The notes below the pieces were generated by a model. It did not search any database and was not told the DNA's origin. It worked only from the letters and a program-made list of their open reading frames with translations. Position numbers and translations under genes: made by a program. Positions 43,157 to 55,823 of a stretch of 64,000 nucleotides of DNA are shown piece after piece (the first letter of the stretch is position 1; each line of letters starts with the position of its first letter). Origin of the DNA: Pectobacterium parmentieri (GTDB lineage Bacteria > Pseudomonadota > Gammaproteobacteria > Enterobacterales > Enterobacteriaceae); NCBI RefSeq assembly GCF_001742145.1, contig NZ_CP015749.1, forward strand, positions 1,364,001-1,428,000, in the 5' to 3' direction.

Positions 43157-44485
43157 CTAGCGCGTGAATTGATTCACCGGATAGTCCAGCGCCAGATTTT
43201 CCCGCAGCGTGTAACCGGCATACTCCTGACGGAACAGGCCGCGCTGCTGTAACAGGGGAATGACGCGATCGACAAAGTGATTGAGCGTGTCCGGCGTACC
43301 ACCCTGAATAATGAAGCCGTCTGCCGCACCGTTTTCAAACCAGAGTTGTAAACCATCTGCCACCTGTTCAGGCGTACCGCTGAAAACCGGGCGCGGTGAT
43401 GCGGCTTCCAGCGCGACCTGCCGCAGCGTTAAGCCTTTTTCCTGTGCGTTGCGTTTGATTTCATCGGTGGTGCTGCGGAAGCTGTTTTTCCCCAGATCGC
43501 CGATATCAGGGAAGGGCGCATCCAGCGGATGCTGTGAGAAGTCGTAGTGTTCAAAATAGCGACCCAGATAATTGAGGGCGTCCTCAATCGTTACCAGTTG
43601 TGCCGTTTCCTGATACTGGCGCTCCACATCGTCCGCGTCGTTGCCGACAATTACACTGACGCCCTGAAAGACGTGTAGCTGATCGGTGCGGCGACCGTTT
43701 TCTTCCAACTTCTGTTTTACCTCGCGGTAATAACGCTGTGAATCTTCCAACGTGTGTTGATGGGTGAAGATAGCGTCCGCGTGTTTCGCCGCCAGCTTTT
43801 GGCCGTCTTCAGACGCGCCCGCCTGGAACACGATTGGACGACCCTGCGCGGAGCGGCCAATATTCAGCGGGCCTTGTACCGAGAAGAATTCTCCCTGATG
43901 ATTCAGCGTGTGCAGTTTCTCAGGATCGAAGAACTTTCCGCTGGCTTTGTCACGAATAAAGGCGTCGTCTTCCCAGGAATCCCACAGGCCTTTCGCCACC
44001 TGAAGAAATTCATCGGCGATGCGGTAGCGCAGCGCGTGTTCTGGGTGCTGTGCGCGGGAAAAATTTTTTGCTGACCCTTCCAGTGGTGATGTCACCACAT
44101 TCCAGCCCGCGCGGCCGTTGCTGAGATGGTCGAGGCTGGAAAACTGCCGGGCGGTGGTAAAGGGCTCGGAATACGATGTCGACAGTGTGCCGACCAAGCC
44201 AATATGGCTGGTGACGGTAGCCAGTGCGGAGAGCAGCGTTAACGGCTCGAAACGGTTGAGAAAGTGGGGGATGGATTTTTCATTGATATACAATCCATCT
44301 GCTACGAAGACAAAGTCGAATTTACCCTGTTCGGCTTTTTTCACCGCGTCCAGAACAAAACCAAAATTAATACTGGCATCGGGGACGACGTTTTTATGTC
44401 GCCACGCGGACATATTTCCCGCGGCGCCCTGTAATATTAACCCCAGTCTTAATTGCCGTTTTGATGATATTTGTTTTTCACTCAT
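43157..44485 (-). CDS. FMN-dependent monooxygenase of the NtaA/SnaA/DszA (CmoJ-like) family
   Basis: 442 residues from MSEKQIS. Luciferase-like TIM barrel with the family segments [37 protein letters not shown] (here [20 protein letters not shown]), [20 protein letters not shown] and [20 protein letters not shown]. Members use FMNH2 and O2 to cleave C-S or C-N bonds; YtnJ/CmoJ and YxeK act on N-acetyl-S-alkylcysteines. A separate flavin reductase gene, divergent from it, would supply FMNH2. An upstream ATG at 44521 is less likely. Confidence 0.9.
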   Translation of the reverse strand: MSEKQISSKRQLRLGLILQGAAGNMSAWRHKNVVPDASINFGFVLDAVKKAEQGKFDFVFVADGLYINEKSIPHFLNRFEPLTLLSALATVTSHIGLVGTLSTSYSEPFTTARQFSSLDHLSNGRAGWNVVTSPLEGSAKNFSRAQHPEHALRYRIADEFLQVAKGLWDSWEDDAFIRDKASGKFFDPEKLHTLNHQGEFFSVQGPLNIGRSAQGRPIVFQAGASEDGQKLAAKHADAIFTHQHTLEDSQRYYREVKQKLEENGRRTDQLHVFQGVSVIVGNDADDVERQYQETAQLVTIEDALNYLGRYFEHYDFSQHPLDAPFPDIGDLGKNSFRSTTDEIKRNAQEKGLTLRQVALEAASPRPVFSGTPEQVADGLQLWFENGAADGFIIQGGTPDTLNHFVDRVIPLLQQRGLFRQEYAGYTLRENLALDYPVNQFTR

Positions 44486-44766
44486 TATTCGAAACCTTTT
44501 ATTAATTGAACACACTTCCATGAAGGTGAAAATAATCCATCAATAAACCGGCTACCAATCAATAAGCCATCAATAGGTATTCACGCATTCAATGAAAGGT
44601 TAATGGGACGTTAATAGCGTGTTTTCACTATTGATGAGGCGAGGTATGATGTAAAACAACAAAAATGTATAATGAAATTCAAAAAAATTCAGATGATGGT
44701 GTGGCTTATTTTGTTAGTATGATGTTAATGATTGTGTTTTTCGCCGTATCTAAAGGATAAAATTTG

Positions 44767-45312
44767 ATGTCTGATTTGACAGTTGAACGACGCGTAACCG
44801 CGAATGACGCGGTTCCCTCTGCGGCGGTGACCACCGTTGACCAACAGGCGTTTCGCGATGCAATGGCAAAGCTGAGTGCGGCGGTTAATATCGTTACAAC
44901 GGATGGCCCTGCTGGTAAGGCCGGATTCACGGCATCTGCCGTGTCCAGTGTCAGTGATACGCCCGGCACGCTGTTGGTGTGTCTGAATCGGGGCTCGTCG
45001 GTGTATCCCACTTTTCAGGCGAATGAACATTTGTGCGTCAATACGCTAGCGGCACACCACGAAGCGCTGTCGTCGCTGTTTGGGAGTCGGTCATCGACGG
45101 AAGAACGGTTTGCGGCCACGGCGTGGGACGTGCTACACACGGGTTCACCCGTGTTGCAAGATGCTTTGGTTGCATTTGATTGCCGGGTTGAGGAAGTGGT
45201 GAGCGCGGCGACGCACGATATCTTTATTTGCCGAGTGTTAGCGATTAAGCAGGGTCAAAGTACCGATGGTCTGGTGTATTTTTCCCGTGGTTATCACGCT
45301 GTTCGCGGTTAA
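44767..45312 (+). CDS. NAD(P)H:flavin reductase (HpaC/SsuE-like flavin reductase domain)
   Basis: 181 residues. The flavin_Reduct fold is seen in [40 protein letters not shown] and [20 protein letters not shown], and the late [24 protein letters not shown] segment. It reduces FMN for the two-component monooxygenase encoded divergently 281 bp away. The ATG at 44767 follows AAAGGA; a TTG one codon upstream is rejected. Confidence 0.9.
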   Translation: MSDLTVERRVTANDAVPSAAVTTVDQQAFRDAMAKLSAAVNIVTTDGPAGKAGFTASAVSSVSDTPGTLLVCLNRGSSVYPTFQANEHLCVNTLAAHHEALSSLFGSRSSTEERFAATAWDVLHTGSPVLQDALVAFDCRVEEVVSAATHDIFICRVLAIKQGQSTDGLVYFSRGYHAVRG

Positions 45313-45369
45313 TGAGTATCGCTTTCTTTCTAACTCCGATCGTTTGACGATCGAGATACCCGGAGCAAC

Positions 45370-45470
45370 CACGGGGTGAGGCGTCCCTGCGGGAACCTCA
45401 TCCCCGTGTCTCTCCTAATATCGGATTTATGTAACCACTACACCTCCACCCAATCGACTGGGCGGAGGTG
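45370..45470 (+). terminator. two convergent-gene terminator hairpins
   Basis: CACGGGGTGAGG pairs with CCTCATCCCCGTG (45370-45407), and CACCTCC-A-CCCA pairs with TGGG-C-GGAGGTG (45441-45470). They lie between the flavin reductase (+) and the M20 deacylase (-). Either may terminate transcription. Confidence 0.65.
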
Positions 45471-45492
45471 ATTATATTTGCAGATCAAAATA

Positions 45493-46689
45493 TTACGATG
45501 GAGACAGTACCGCCTGTGGAACGGTGCTTTTCGTGGTGCGCAGGCGGTGCAGTGCGGCTTCCGCTAACTGTGCAAAGTAGCGTGATGCTGGCGCAATAGC
45601 ACTTTCATCTGGGTTGAACTGAGGGTGGTGCAGGCCAAATTCGCTGTTTGAGCCAATGCTGACAAACGTGCCCGGCACTTCCTGAAGGTAAAGGGCAAAA
45701 TCCTCGCCGCTCATTTGCAGTTCGGCGTTTTCTACCTGATAACCTGCGTCTCGGGCAATTTGCTTGCTGAAGTCTGCCCATTCGCTGGTGTTCACGACAG
45801 CAGGCGGGCCGGGATACCACTTCAGCTCCGCTTTCGCGCCCAGCGCAAGGGCAATTCCGCCAATCAGTTGCTCAATTCGCTCCGGTATTTCCGCCCGGAT
45901 CGCGGCATTGTAGGTTCGTACTGTGCCTTCCAGTTCTACTGTCTGCGGTAGTACGTTCCAGGTGTTGCCCCCTTGAATACGCGTGACGCTAATCACCAGC
46001 GACTCCAGAGAACTAAAGCTGCGGCTGGGTAGGGTTTGCAACGCATTGACGATATTACAGGCGGTGACGATGCTGTCGATACCCTGTTCCGGTTTGGCCG
46101 CGTGCGCGCCTTTGCCAGTAATGTGAATAGCGAAGCGATCCACATTGGCATAAAACGGGCCGCTGCGCGTGGCGAACGTCCCCGCAGGCAGCTCCGGCGC
46201 ATTGTGCAGGCCGAAAACGGCGGCAACACCGGCGAGTGCCCCGGCACGGATGAGCTGTTTGGCACCGGTAGAAACCTCTTCTGCCGGTTGGAAAAATAGC
46301 CTGACTTTACCCGGTAAGACATGCTCACGTTTTTTCAACAGGCAAGCGGTGCCGAGCATGACGGCGGTGTGGAAATCGTGACCACAGGCATGCATGACGC
46401 CAGCGTGCTGAGAACGAAATTCGACATCAACCAATTCTTCAATCGGCAGCGCATCAATATCGGCACGTAGCGCGATGGTTGGGCCGCTACCGTGACCGAT
46501 TTCGGCAACGACGCCAGTGGTTAACGCCAGAGGTAACAGACGGATGCCTTTCTCTTGTAACCAGCGGGTAATGTGCGCGGTGGTTTGGTGTTCCTGATTG
46601 GATAATTCCGGGTACTGATGCAAGTGCCGTCGCCAGTTAATTAACTGTTGCTCAAATGACGTATCACCACAGGGAATAGATTCAGCCAT
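45493..46689 (-). CDS. M20D amidohydrolase, likely N-acetyl-S-alkylcysteine deacylase
   Basis: 398 residues. Hippurate hydrolase/aminoacylase signatures are WRRHLHQYPELSNQEH, ALRADIDALPIEE, MHACGHDFHTAVMLG and LFFQPAEEVSTGAKQ, with the dimerisation domain in the middle. The ATG at 46689 has a perfect AAGGAGGTG ribosome site 9 nt upstream; the in-frame ATG at 46743 is rejected. YtnL/SndA and YxeP/SndB are the matching Bacillus enzymes that remove the acetyl group, which completes the pathway here. Confidence 0.9.
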   Translation of the reverse strand: MAESIPCGDTSFEQQLINWRRHLHQYPELSNQEHQTTAHITRWLQEKGIRLLPLALTTGVVAEIGHGSGPTIALRADIDALPIEELVDVEFRSQHAGVMHACGHDFHTAVMLGTACLLKKREHVLPGKVRLFFQPAEEVSTGAKQLIRAGALAGVAAVFGLHNAPELPAGTFATRSGPFYANVDRFAIHITGKGAHAAKPEQGIDSIVTACNIVNALQTLPSRSFSSLESLVISVTRIQGGNTWNVLPQTVELEGTVRTYNAAIRAEIPERIEQLIGGIALALGAKAELKWYPGPPAVVNTSEWADFSKQIARDAGYQVENAELQMSGEDFALYLQEVPGTFVSIGSNSEFGLHHPQFNPDESAIAPASRYFAQLAEAALHRLRTTKSTVPQAVLSPS

Positions 46690-46936
46690 ATCAATACACC
46701 TCCTTAACAAAACGTAAACATGATAAAGGTAGCCGATAGCCACTCAATGGATAAATACCATCTGGTTATATTTCATGTCTTTTTATGATGGCGATTTTTG
46801 CATTCATTTATTATGAATATTTCTGCTAACAAAATTCATTATTGATATTTATTTTCCACGCCTTTATGCAACATCCTTTCTATTGTTTTTTACTCTTAAT
46901 ATTGCTGGCATGGCGTCACTAAAATAAGGAAACATC

Positions 46937-47917
46937 GTGGGATATAAACTCAGTTTATTAGATCAAAGCCCGATTGCCGAAGGAATGAGTACGGCGCAGG
47001 CGTTGGCGCAAACCGTGTCGCTGGCAAAAGTGGCGGAAGCGCTTGGTTATTACCGCTTTTGGGTTTCCGAGCACCATAATTCCGATGAATTGGCAGGTTC
47101 GTCTCCTGAAGTCTTGATCACCTGGCTATTAGCGCACACGACAACGTTGCGCATCGGCTCCGGCGGCGTGATGTTACAGCACTACAGTCCGTATAAGGTT
47201 GCAGAGAATTTCCATGTCATCAGTGCGTTGGCTGGCGGACGTGTGGATTTAGGCATTGGTAAAGCCCCTGGCGGGCTGCCGCTGGCGACGCGCGCACTTC
47301 AGCAGGAAATAGGCGAGAACGAGCGAGTTGCCTTCACGGAGAAATTACATCAGTTAAATCGTTTTCTCGATAGTTATGATGATACCGCTGAACGCCTGAA
47401 TGCGACGCCGTTGCCAGAACATACGCCACAGCGCTTTCTGTTGGGGGCCAGTCAGGAGAGTGCGCGGTTAGCCGCATCGCTGGGCTGGAGTTTTGTATTT
47501 GCGGGATTCATTAATGCCAGCGAAGCACAGCTAACGGAATCACTTTTGAGCTATCGGGAATTGAAGCCAGCCAGTGCCCAGACGCTGCTGTCGTTATCGG
47601 TGATTGCCGCCGAACGTCATGAGGATGCAGAGGCGCTGGCCAGCACGCAGCATAATTATAAAGTTTATATTGAAAATAAACCGCCGCTAACGGTAGGAAG
47701 TCAGGAGTTGGCAGACAATTTCGTTCGGCAGTCGGGGGCGACGGATTTCCGTATCGAGCAGGAGCCACGACATGTGCTTTATGGCACGCCGGAACATATA
47801 CATCAGCATTTGGAGAGCTATCATCAGCGCTTTGGGGTCGATGAATTCATTATCCACACGCCCGTGACGTCACCCCGTGAACGTGAGGCCTCGATACGGC
47901 TGTTGGCGCAACGCTGA
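46937..47917 (+). CDS. luciferase-like flavin oxidoreductase (MsnO8/CmoO-like)
   Basis: 326 residues from GTG 46937 (AAGGAAAC upstream). It starts YKLSLLDQSPIAEGMSTAQA and has FWVSEHHNSDELAGSSPEVL, RIGSGGVMLQHYSPYKVAEN and GRVDLGIGKAPGGLP, the pattern of the small single-component-like LLM group (YtmO/CmoO, YhbW). Its partner role in S-alkylcysteine breakdown is inferred from the YtmO parallel. It is divergent from the M20 gene across an AT-rich 250-bp spacer. Confidence 0.88.
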   Translation: MGYKLSLLDQSPIAEGMSTAQALAQTVSLAKVAEALGYYRFWVSEHHNSDELAGSSPEVLITWLLAHTTTLRIGSGGVMLQHYSPYKVAENFHVISALAGGRVDLGIGKAPGGLPLATRALQQEIGENERVAFTEKLHQLNRFLDSYDDTAERLNATPLPEHTPQRFLLGASQESARLAASLGWSFVFAGFINASEAQLTESLLSYRELKPASAQTLLSLSVIAAERHEDAEALASTQHNYKVYIENKPPLTVGSQELADNFVRQSGATDFRIEQEPRHVLYGTPEHIHQHLESYHQRFGVDEFIIHTPVTSPREREASIRLLAQR

Positions 47918-48008
47918 GCAACGACTAGAAGCGTGAGCAATGACAACATCGTGACATATTACAGGTAGTAATCTAGGTCTATCTGGGACAGAAAACCGAG
48001 GTTATGCG

Positions 48009-48515
48009 ATGGCGGTGCCGGAGAGTAAGGAAGCCTTGATTAAGGCGATCAATAGTCAGTTTGCGTTATTAATGAAGAAAATCGATGCTGTATCCGCTGA
48101 ACGTGCCTTCTCACCGGAGATGGCGGGACATGCGCAGGGAACGCAGATGAGTCCCGCAAATCTGGTAGCATATCTGCTGGGGTGGGGAAATTTGGTGCTG
48201 AAATGGCATGAGGATGAAGCACAGGGCAACCCCATCGATTTCCCAGAGACTGGTTATAAATGGAATCAGCTCGGCCTGCTGGCACAAAAATTTTATCAGG
48301 ACTATGCCCATATTACCGATTGGGCAGAACTGGTCGCGCTGCTTGCCGCGAATAAACTGGCACTCATCGCACTGGTTGAACGCTATACTGATGAACAACT
48401 CTATGGCGAATGCTGGTATGGCAAGTGGACGCGTGGTCGGATGATTCAGTTTAATACCGCCTCACCTTATAAGAATGCGGCCGGGCGACTGCGTGTATGG
48501 GAGAAAAACAAATAA
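48009..48515 (+). CDS. ClbS/DfsB-family four-helix bundle protein
   Basis: 168 residues: MAVPESKEALIKAINSQFAL, MSPANLVAYLLGWGNLVLKW, FPETGYKWNQLGLLAQKFYQ and YGKWTRGRMIQFNTASPYKN AAGRLRVW. These segments define the ClbS/DfsB family, whose member ClbS protects against colibactin by hydrolysing its cyclopropane, and others are DinB-like. No colibactin-like cluster is visible, so it is probably a general resistance or housekeeping member. Confidence 0.88.
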   Translation: MAVPESKEALIKAINSQFALLMKKIDAVSAERAFSPEMAGHAQGTQMSPANLVAYLLGWGNLVLKWHEDEAQGNPIDFPETGYKWNQLGLLAQKFYQDYAHITDWAELVALLAANKLALIALVERYTDEQLYGECWYGKWTRGRMIQFNTASPYKNAAGRLRVWEKNK

Positions 48516-48688
48516 CGATCTGATAGTAAATCAGAATGATTTTTGGCCTTACCGTTCCCTTTATGGCGGCTGTATCTGCGGCGTTTTTTCAGACAAAACC
48601 TTACATATTCCCTCTGTTAGACTGTTCTATACTCAGAAGTAAGCAAAGTAAGCCTTACCGACTGATGAGATGAATGGGGGAAAGAAAA

Positions 48689-48916
48689 ATGATTGGTCTC
48701 AACCTAGTTTATCCCGTGTCATATTACTCTACGCCTGACAAACTTGATTATGTCCAAGGCATTTCCCGCTCGTCGCACCTGTCTGGTTACCCTAATCAGG
48801 ATGCTTCCACCCGAACGCGATCCGGGTACGAAAATAGCGGTCCAGTCTTTACGCCACCTATAGCTGATGGGGTTAATCGCCCAACGGCCACTAATCAACT
48901 GAACGTTTACGTGTAA
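48689..48916 (+). CDS. hypothetical 75-residue protein
   Basis: Starts MIGLNLVYPVSYYSTPDKLD with GGGGGAAAG upstream, then VQGISRSSHLSGYPNQDAST and ends TNQLNVYV. It is polar, rich in Ser/Tyr/Pro/Asn, with no signal peptide, and an ATG at 48674 is a weaker alternative. The family is unrecognised. A promoter-like AT-rich stretch precedes it (48600-48660). It could be a small regulatory or surface protein; coding is plausible but unproven. Confidence 0.45.
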   Translation: MIGLNLVYPVSYYSTPDKLDYVQGISRSSHLSGYPNQDASTRTRSGYENSGPVFTPPIADGVNRPTATNQLNVYV

Positions 48917-48922
48917 GCTTTT

Positions 48923-48946
48923 ATACTCGTCATACTTCAAGCTGCA
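48923..48946 (+). repeat. truncated copy of the intergenic palindromic repeat
   Basis: ATACTCGTCATACTTCAAGC is the left end of the repeat seen in full at 19453-19565. Similarity ends after about 24 bp. Confidence 0.6.
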
Positions 48947-49001
48947 ACGGAGATACTGACGGTCGGGGCGGTTATGAACACACCGCGAACCTATATTGAG
49001 A

Positions 49002-50027
49002 TCAGGCGGGCTGGTTACCATACGGCCCGTCCTGAATCGAGTCCCTGACCCGCAGTTCAGACAAAAACAGGTTCTCTTTCGAGAAATAGCCGCCGTCCAG
49101 CATCGCGATCAGGCGGTGAATCACTTCGTTGATCATATCGCTCACCGGATCCTTTACGCTGGAGAGTGACGGCTTCAAAAACGGGGCAGTGGGAATATCA
49201 TCGAACCCGACCACAGAGACATCGCTCGGGACTGCAACGCCGGCCTCATCCAACGCTTTCATCGCACCAATCGCCATATCGTCATTGCTGGCGAGAACGG
49301 CACTGAACGACACCTGGCTATCGCGTAGGGCAGCAATGGCGAGTGAGCCGCAGCGCGGCGTCCATTTCCCTCTCACAATCAGTTCATCCCGTACTGCGAT
49401 GTTGGCTGCTGTCAGCGCGTCTTTATAGCCGGAAAGGCGTTCGATAGCGGTTGGCGAATCCAGCGAGCCGGTGATAAACGCGATGTCTTTATGACCGCGC
49501 GCAATCAGATGTTGCGTAGCGTTATAGCTAGAGCCCTTGTGATCGCAGCAAATGCAGTGGCTTTGGTGTTTACGCAGCTTACGGTTGACGACCATGATCG
49601 GCTGCTTGTGTTGTCCGATGATGTCGTCCATCTGATCCACGTTGAGAAAACGAGGATAAATGATAATCGCATCGCAGCGTAAACCCAGCAGAAATTGAAT
49701 CGCGGCGCGTTCTTCATCGGCGCTGTGTTTGCCGTCAACCAGAATGAGTTGACGCCCGTTGTCTTCGAGCTTCTTGGCGGCCTGTGACAGCAGTTCGTTA
49801 AAATAGCTGCCGTGATAGAGCGTGTTAGTCACCACCAAACCAATACAGGCTGATTTGCTGGTCGCCAGATTACGCGCTAGTAAATTTGGCTGATATCCGG
49901 TCTCCTCAATGGCCTGATAGACCAGCGCTTTGGTTTCTTCACTGGTATAGCCTTTGCCTGATAGCACGCGTGACACTGTCGCTTTTGATACGCCTGCTTT
50001 CTTCGCCACTTCCTGCATTGTCGACAT
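49002..50027 (-). CDS. ascG: LacI-family repressor (AscG-like)
   Basis: 341 residues from MSTMQEVAKKAG (AGGA 7 nt upstream). The helix-turn-helix is MQEVAKKAGVSKATVSRVLS and the hinge helix is PNLLARNLATSKS. The ligand domain has SACIGLVVTNTLYHGSYFNE and GFDDIPTAPFLKPSLSSV. It is divergent from the PTS gene, whose upstream region has a LacI-type palindrome, so it most likely represses the asc operon until a phospho-beta-glucoside appears. An extended frame to 50177 lacks support. Confidence 0.9.
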   Translation of the reverse strand: MSTMQEVAKKAGVSKATVSRVLSGKGYTSEETKALVYQAIEETGYQPNLLARNLATSKSACIGLVVTNTLYHGSYFNELLSQAAKKLEDNGRQLILVDGKHSADEERAAIQFLLGLRCDAIIIYPRFLNVDQMDDIIGQHKQPIMVVNRKLRKHQSHCICCDHKGSSYNATQHLIARGHKDIAFITGSLDSPTAIERLSGYKDALTAANIAVRDELIVRGKWTPRCGSLAIAALRDSQVSFSAVLASNDDMAIGAMKALDEAGVAVPSDVSVVGFDDIPTAPFLKPSLSSVKDPVSDMINEVIHRLIAMLDGGYFSKENLFLSELRVRDSIQDGPYGNQPA

Positions 50028-50213
50028 GGGACATCCTGACACGTTGAACACGCTTATCATTTTACACACATTAGGCTGACAGAAGCAGGGTAGTAAGTGC
50101 AGAACCGGGGTGGGTAGGAGAGAAATTACCTTTTTCATGGCGATCGTAGTCACATAAGTAAAATATTGGTAATTCATCTATTGAAATTACATCGATATAT
50201 AAACATTATTGTG

Positions 50214-50226
50214 TGGAACCGGTTAC
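50214..50226 (+). promoter_or_regulatory. LacI-type operator upstream of ascF
   Basis: GGAACCGGTTACC is a near-perfect palindrome with the central CCGG typical of GalR/LacI/AscG operators. It lies between the repressor and the PTS gene, about 164 bp before the ascF start. Confidence 0.65.
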
Positions 50227-50389
50227 CCATCGGCGTTTCATCACGTTGCATGGAGCAGGGATACCGGCATGAATGCTTTCATAACTGCATGAAATTTAAT
50301 AATAAATGCACTGTTACCGAGTAATGATTCCGATTTGAGCGGTTTGTTGAAACGGGGTAGCGTGCGCGATTACGAGAGATTGTCTATCC

Positions 50390-53322
<2,933 letters not shown>

Positions 53323-53507
53323 ATAAAGTAATATCGTTTAGCTATCCTTGCTATAGCCCCCTGATGACAGCGTTTGGGGGCTATTTTTTATCCATAGATG
53401 AACGCGAGATTGTTTGCACTTGTTTCGTCATTCATAATCGAGCCAAATCGAGCATTGCGCTCTCTCAGCTTCAATTCCCAAATGACGCGATAGGGAGGGA
53501 AAATACG

Positions 53508-54305
53508 ATGAGCCAGACGCTTCCCGACATTACCTTTTTTCATGAACTTGCCGCCCTGGCCAGTCAGGAAACATTGCCACGTTTTCGTTCCCTCCAAGCC
53601 AATCAAATCGAAACCAAGCCAAAAGAGGGTTTCCGCTTTGATCCGGTGACGGAAGCCGATCGGGAGGCCGAACGAGTGATACGTGAACACATCGCACGCC
53701 ATTATCCCGAACACGCGATTATGGGAGAAGAATTTGGCTTGAGCGGGGAAGGGCCTGTACGCTGGGTTTTGGATCCGGTTGATGGAACCCGACCTTTCTT
53801 ATGCGGGCTACCCGTGTGGGGAACGCTCATTGGTCTGTTGCATCATGAACGTGCCGTGATGGGGATGATGAGCCAACCGTTTACCGGAGAGTGCTTCTGG
53901 GCCGATGGCTCGCAGGCCTGGCGGAGCGATCGGCAGGGAGAAACGCGCTTAAGTACGCGTAAAGGTGTGTCGCTCGAACAGGCAATCCTTCACACCACCG
54001 CGCCGGAAGCGCTGAGTATGCACCCGACGGTTCGTTTCGCAGAACTGACCGAAAGCACTCTGATGACGCGCTATGGCGGTGAGTGCTACGCGCTGGCAAT
54101 GCTGGCGGCAGGCCAGATTGACATCTGCGTGGAATTTGCATTGCAGCCCTACGACATTGTCGCATTGATCCCGATTATTGAGCAGGCGGGTGGCATTATC
54201 ACCGGTCTCGACGGGCAGCGAGCGGAAGCGGGTGGTACGGTGGTCGCGACCGGTAGCCCAGCGCTGCACCAGCAGGTTTTAACCATACTGAACGGAACGC
54301 GATAA
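53508..54305 (+). CDS. inositol-phosphatase-superfamily phosphatase (HisN-like)
   Basis: 265 residues from MSQTLPD (GGGAGGGA upstream). Metal-binding signatures: PVTEADREAERVIR, IMGEEFGLSGEG, WVLDPVDGTRPFLCG and ALQPYDIVALIPIIEQAGG. These resemble histidinol-phosphate phosphatase HisN and myo-inositol monophosphatases. E. coli-type bacteria already have HisB, so the role here may be another phosphomonoester. It lies 186 bp downstream of ascB, probably with its own promoter. Confidence 0.85.
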   Translation: MSQTLPDITFFHELAALASQETLPRFRSLQANQIETKPKEGFRFDPVTEADREAERVIREHIARHYPEHAIMGEEFGLSGEGPVRWVLDPVDGTRPFLCGLPVWGTLIGLLHHERAVMGMMSQPFTGECFWADGSQAWRSDRQGETRLSTRKGVSLEQAILHTTAPEALSMHPTVRFAELTESTLMTRYGGECYALAMLAAGQIDICVEFALQPYDIVALIPIIEQAGGIITGLDGQRAEAGGTVVATGSPALHQQVLTILNGTR

Positions 54306-54356
54306 TCACCGTTAACCGACCATGACGATGTGAAAGACGACGGTTAAGAAGGGATC

Positions 54357-54746
54357 ATGATGAAAGTGACACACGTGGCATTATGGACGGCCGATCTGGC
54401 GGCGCAGGCGGCATTTTGGCAAACGTTTTTCGCCGCTCAGGTGGGGGAAAAATATGTGAGTCGGAATCGTCCTGGATTTGAATCACATTTCGTTCAACTG
54501 AGTGAAGGGGCATCGATTGAGTTGATGACGCTACCGGTGCTAGCGGAAGCCTTAGCTAATAAAGAAGGCTGCGGCTGGGCGCATGTGGCGATTTCAGTTG
54601 GCAGCAAGGCGGATGTGGAAGCGTTAGCCAGTAAAGCGGCGGAACGCGGTATTCTGGTTGCTCCACCTCGTATGACGGGGGACGGCTTTTATGAAGCGAT
54701 CGTCAGCGACCCTGATGGTAATCTCATTGAGATAACATCAGACTGA
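54357..54746 (+). CDS. VOC-family protein (glyoxalase/bleomycin-resistance fold)
   Basis: 129 residues with two beta-alpha-beta-beta-beta modules. It starts KVTHVALWTADLAAQAAFWQ with the first metal-type His, continues CGWAHVAISVGSKADVEALA, and ends YEAIVSDPDGNLIEITSD with the usual terminal Glu. It could be lactoylglutathione-lyase-like or a resistance protein; the substrate cannot be read. The gap from the phosphatase gene is 51 nt, so cotranscription is possible. Confidence 0.85.
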   Translation: MMKVTHVALWTADLAAQAAFWQTFFAAQVGEKYVSRNRPGFESHFVQLSEGASIELMTLPVLAEALANKEGCGWAHVAISVGSKADVEALASKAAERGILVAPPRMTGDGFYEAIVSDPDGNLIEITSD

Positions 54747-54764
54747 TTCGGGAGTTATTTTTGT

Positions 54765-55181
54765 ATGTTGCACAAGCTATCCTCATGCGATCGACAACAT
54801 AGCGCGATGCTGATTTGTGTTGGAGATATCCGGTTTGGCCCGCCTTATTTTTCGCTATCGATTGACGACAAAGAATTGGCGGATCGCGTTTTTGGCAAGG
54901 AGATGCTGTGGTCGCCTGATTCTCGTTATCTTGTGGTACAAGAGTGGCTCTCTACCGCGGAGCGCGACGGCCCGCAAACGGTGTTGCTGTGTATTGATGT
55001 GCGAGAAGAAAGGCAATGCAAAGTTTCTCAGGCGACGGGGGGATTTATCGTCCCCGTGAGGTTCGAGGACGATAATCTAATCTATGAAAAAAGGTATTTT
55101 AGTGCAGGAAGACACGGTGCCACGGAATATGAAATCAGATTTACCGATCTTCCTCGCTGGCGTGCGCTACGGTTACGTTAA
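54765..55181 (+). CDS. hypothetical protein, 138 aa
   Basis: 138 residues, no signal peptide. Segments VGDIRFGPPYFSLSIDDKEL, EMLWSPDSRYLVVQEWL and LIYEKRYFSAGRHGATEYEI suggest beta-propeller-like or immunity-like strands. It starts 18 nt after the VOC gene and ends 4 nt before the convergent unknown gene. The family is unrecognised. Confidence 0.6.
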   Translation: MLHKLSSCDRQHSAMLICVGDIRFGPPYFSLSIDDKELADRVFGKEMLWSPDSRYLVVQEWLSTAERDGPQTVLLCIDVREERQCKVSQATGGFIVPVRFEDDNLIYEKRYFSAGRHGATEYEIRFTDLPRWRALRLR

Positions 55182-55185
55182 CAAC

Positions 55186-55800
55186 TCAATCTTCCCAATA
55201 GAATAGGGCATCGAACTGTGTGAAACCGCTCTCTGTAAACAGTGTCTGCAGATGAATGCTGGTGGGCAGCGGCGATACCAATTGTTCCTTATAAACGCGA
55301 ATCAGCCCGCATTTCTCCAGTACTACTTGCACCTGCTGGCTTAATGCTTCCACTACGGGGGTGTCGAACCTATCGACTTTCCCCAGTTCAGGACTTTCTC
55401 CTGCTCCACCGCCATGAACATCCCAACGCTTTTCGCTTTCCATCAATACAAAATAGGGCGACAGGCGGCTCAGTAAAACGGTTAACCCCGTATGCTCTTC
55501 ACCATAACGAATCGGGTGTTTAGCATTAAAATCCGGTGTATTTTTATAAAACCAAGCGTCGACAAAGGAAGCATAGCCAGAACCGTAGTGATCCCATTCA
55601 ATTCTTGATTGGGTGTGAGTCTGCTGTATGACGTGTGCGCATACGTCGTTTAAATGCTTGTCGATCAACGCTTCATCATTGCTTATCCAGGGATATTCAT
55701 CTGAAATACACTGCGATACGGGTATCTGTAAAAGACGGGTGATGTCGTGTGGTGAAAGCAGCGGTGAGACACCTTTATTGCTCCCTGAATCTTGTTTCAT
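55186..55800 (-). CDS. hypothetical protein downstream of the RNA-repair genes
   Basis: 204 residues, soluble, no signal peptide. Distinctive segments: ITRLLQIPVSQCISDEYPWI, IEWDHYGSGYASFVDAWFYK, YGEEHTGLTVLLSRLSPYFV, MESEKRWDVHGGGAGESPEL and HLQTLFTESGFTQFDALFYW. It starts 23 nt after the HD-Pnk gene on the same strand, so the three genes form an apparent operon. I do not recognise it. It resembles polymorphic-toxin-associated immunity or SUKH-like small proteins in style only. It could be an accessory of the RNA-repair pair or an unrelated passenger. Confidence 0.6.
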   Translation of the reverse strand: MKQDSGSNKGVSPLLSPHDITRLLQIPVSQCISDEYPWISNDEALIDKHLNDVCAHVIQQTHTQSRIEWDHYGSGYASFVDAWFYKNTPDFNAKHPIRYGEEHTGLTVLLSRLSPYFVLMESEKRWDVHGGGAGESPELGKVDRFDTPVVEALSQQVQVVLEKCGLIRVYKEQLVSPLPTSIHLQTLFTESGFTQFDALFYWED

Positions 55801-55823
55801 TTTTAGCTCCTTAAAGTAATCAC

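Noticed and set aside
979..46689. The two M20 peptidases (979-2385 and 45493-46689) as duplicates
   Set aside because: They belong to different M20 subgroups (dipeptidase-like with GRGSADNKG versus aminoacylase-like with HACGHDFH) and differ in length and context.
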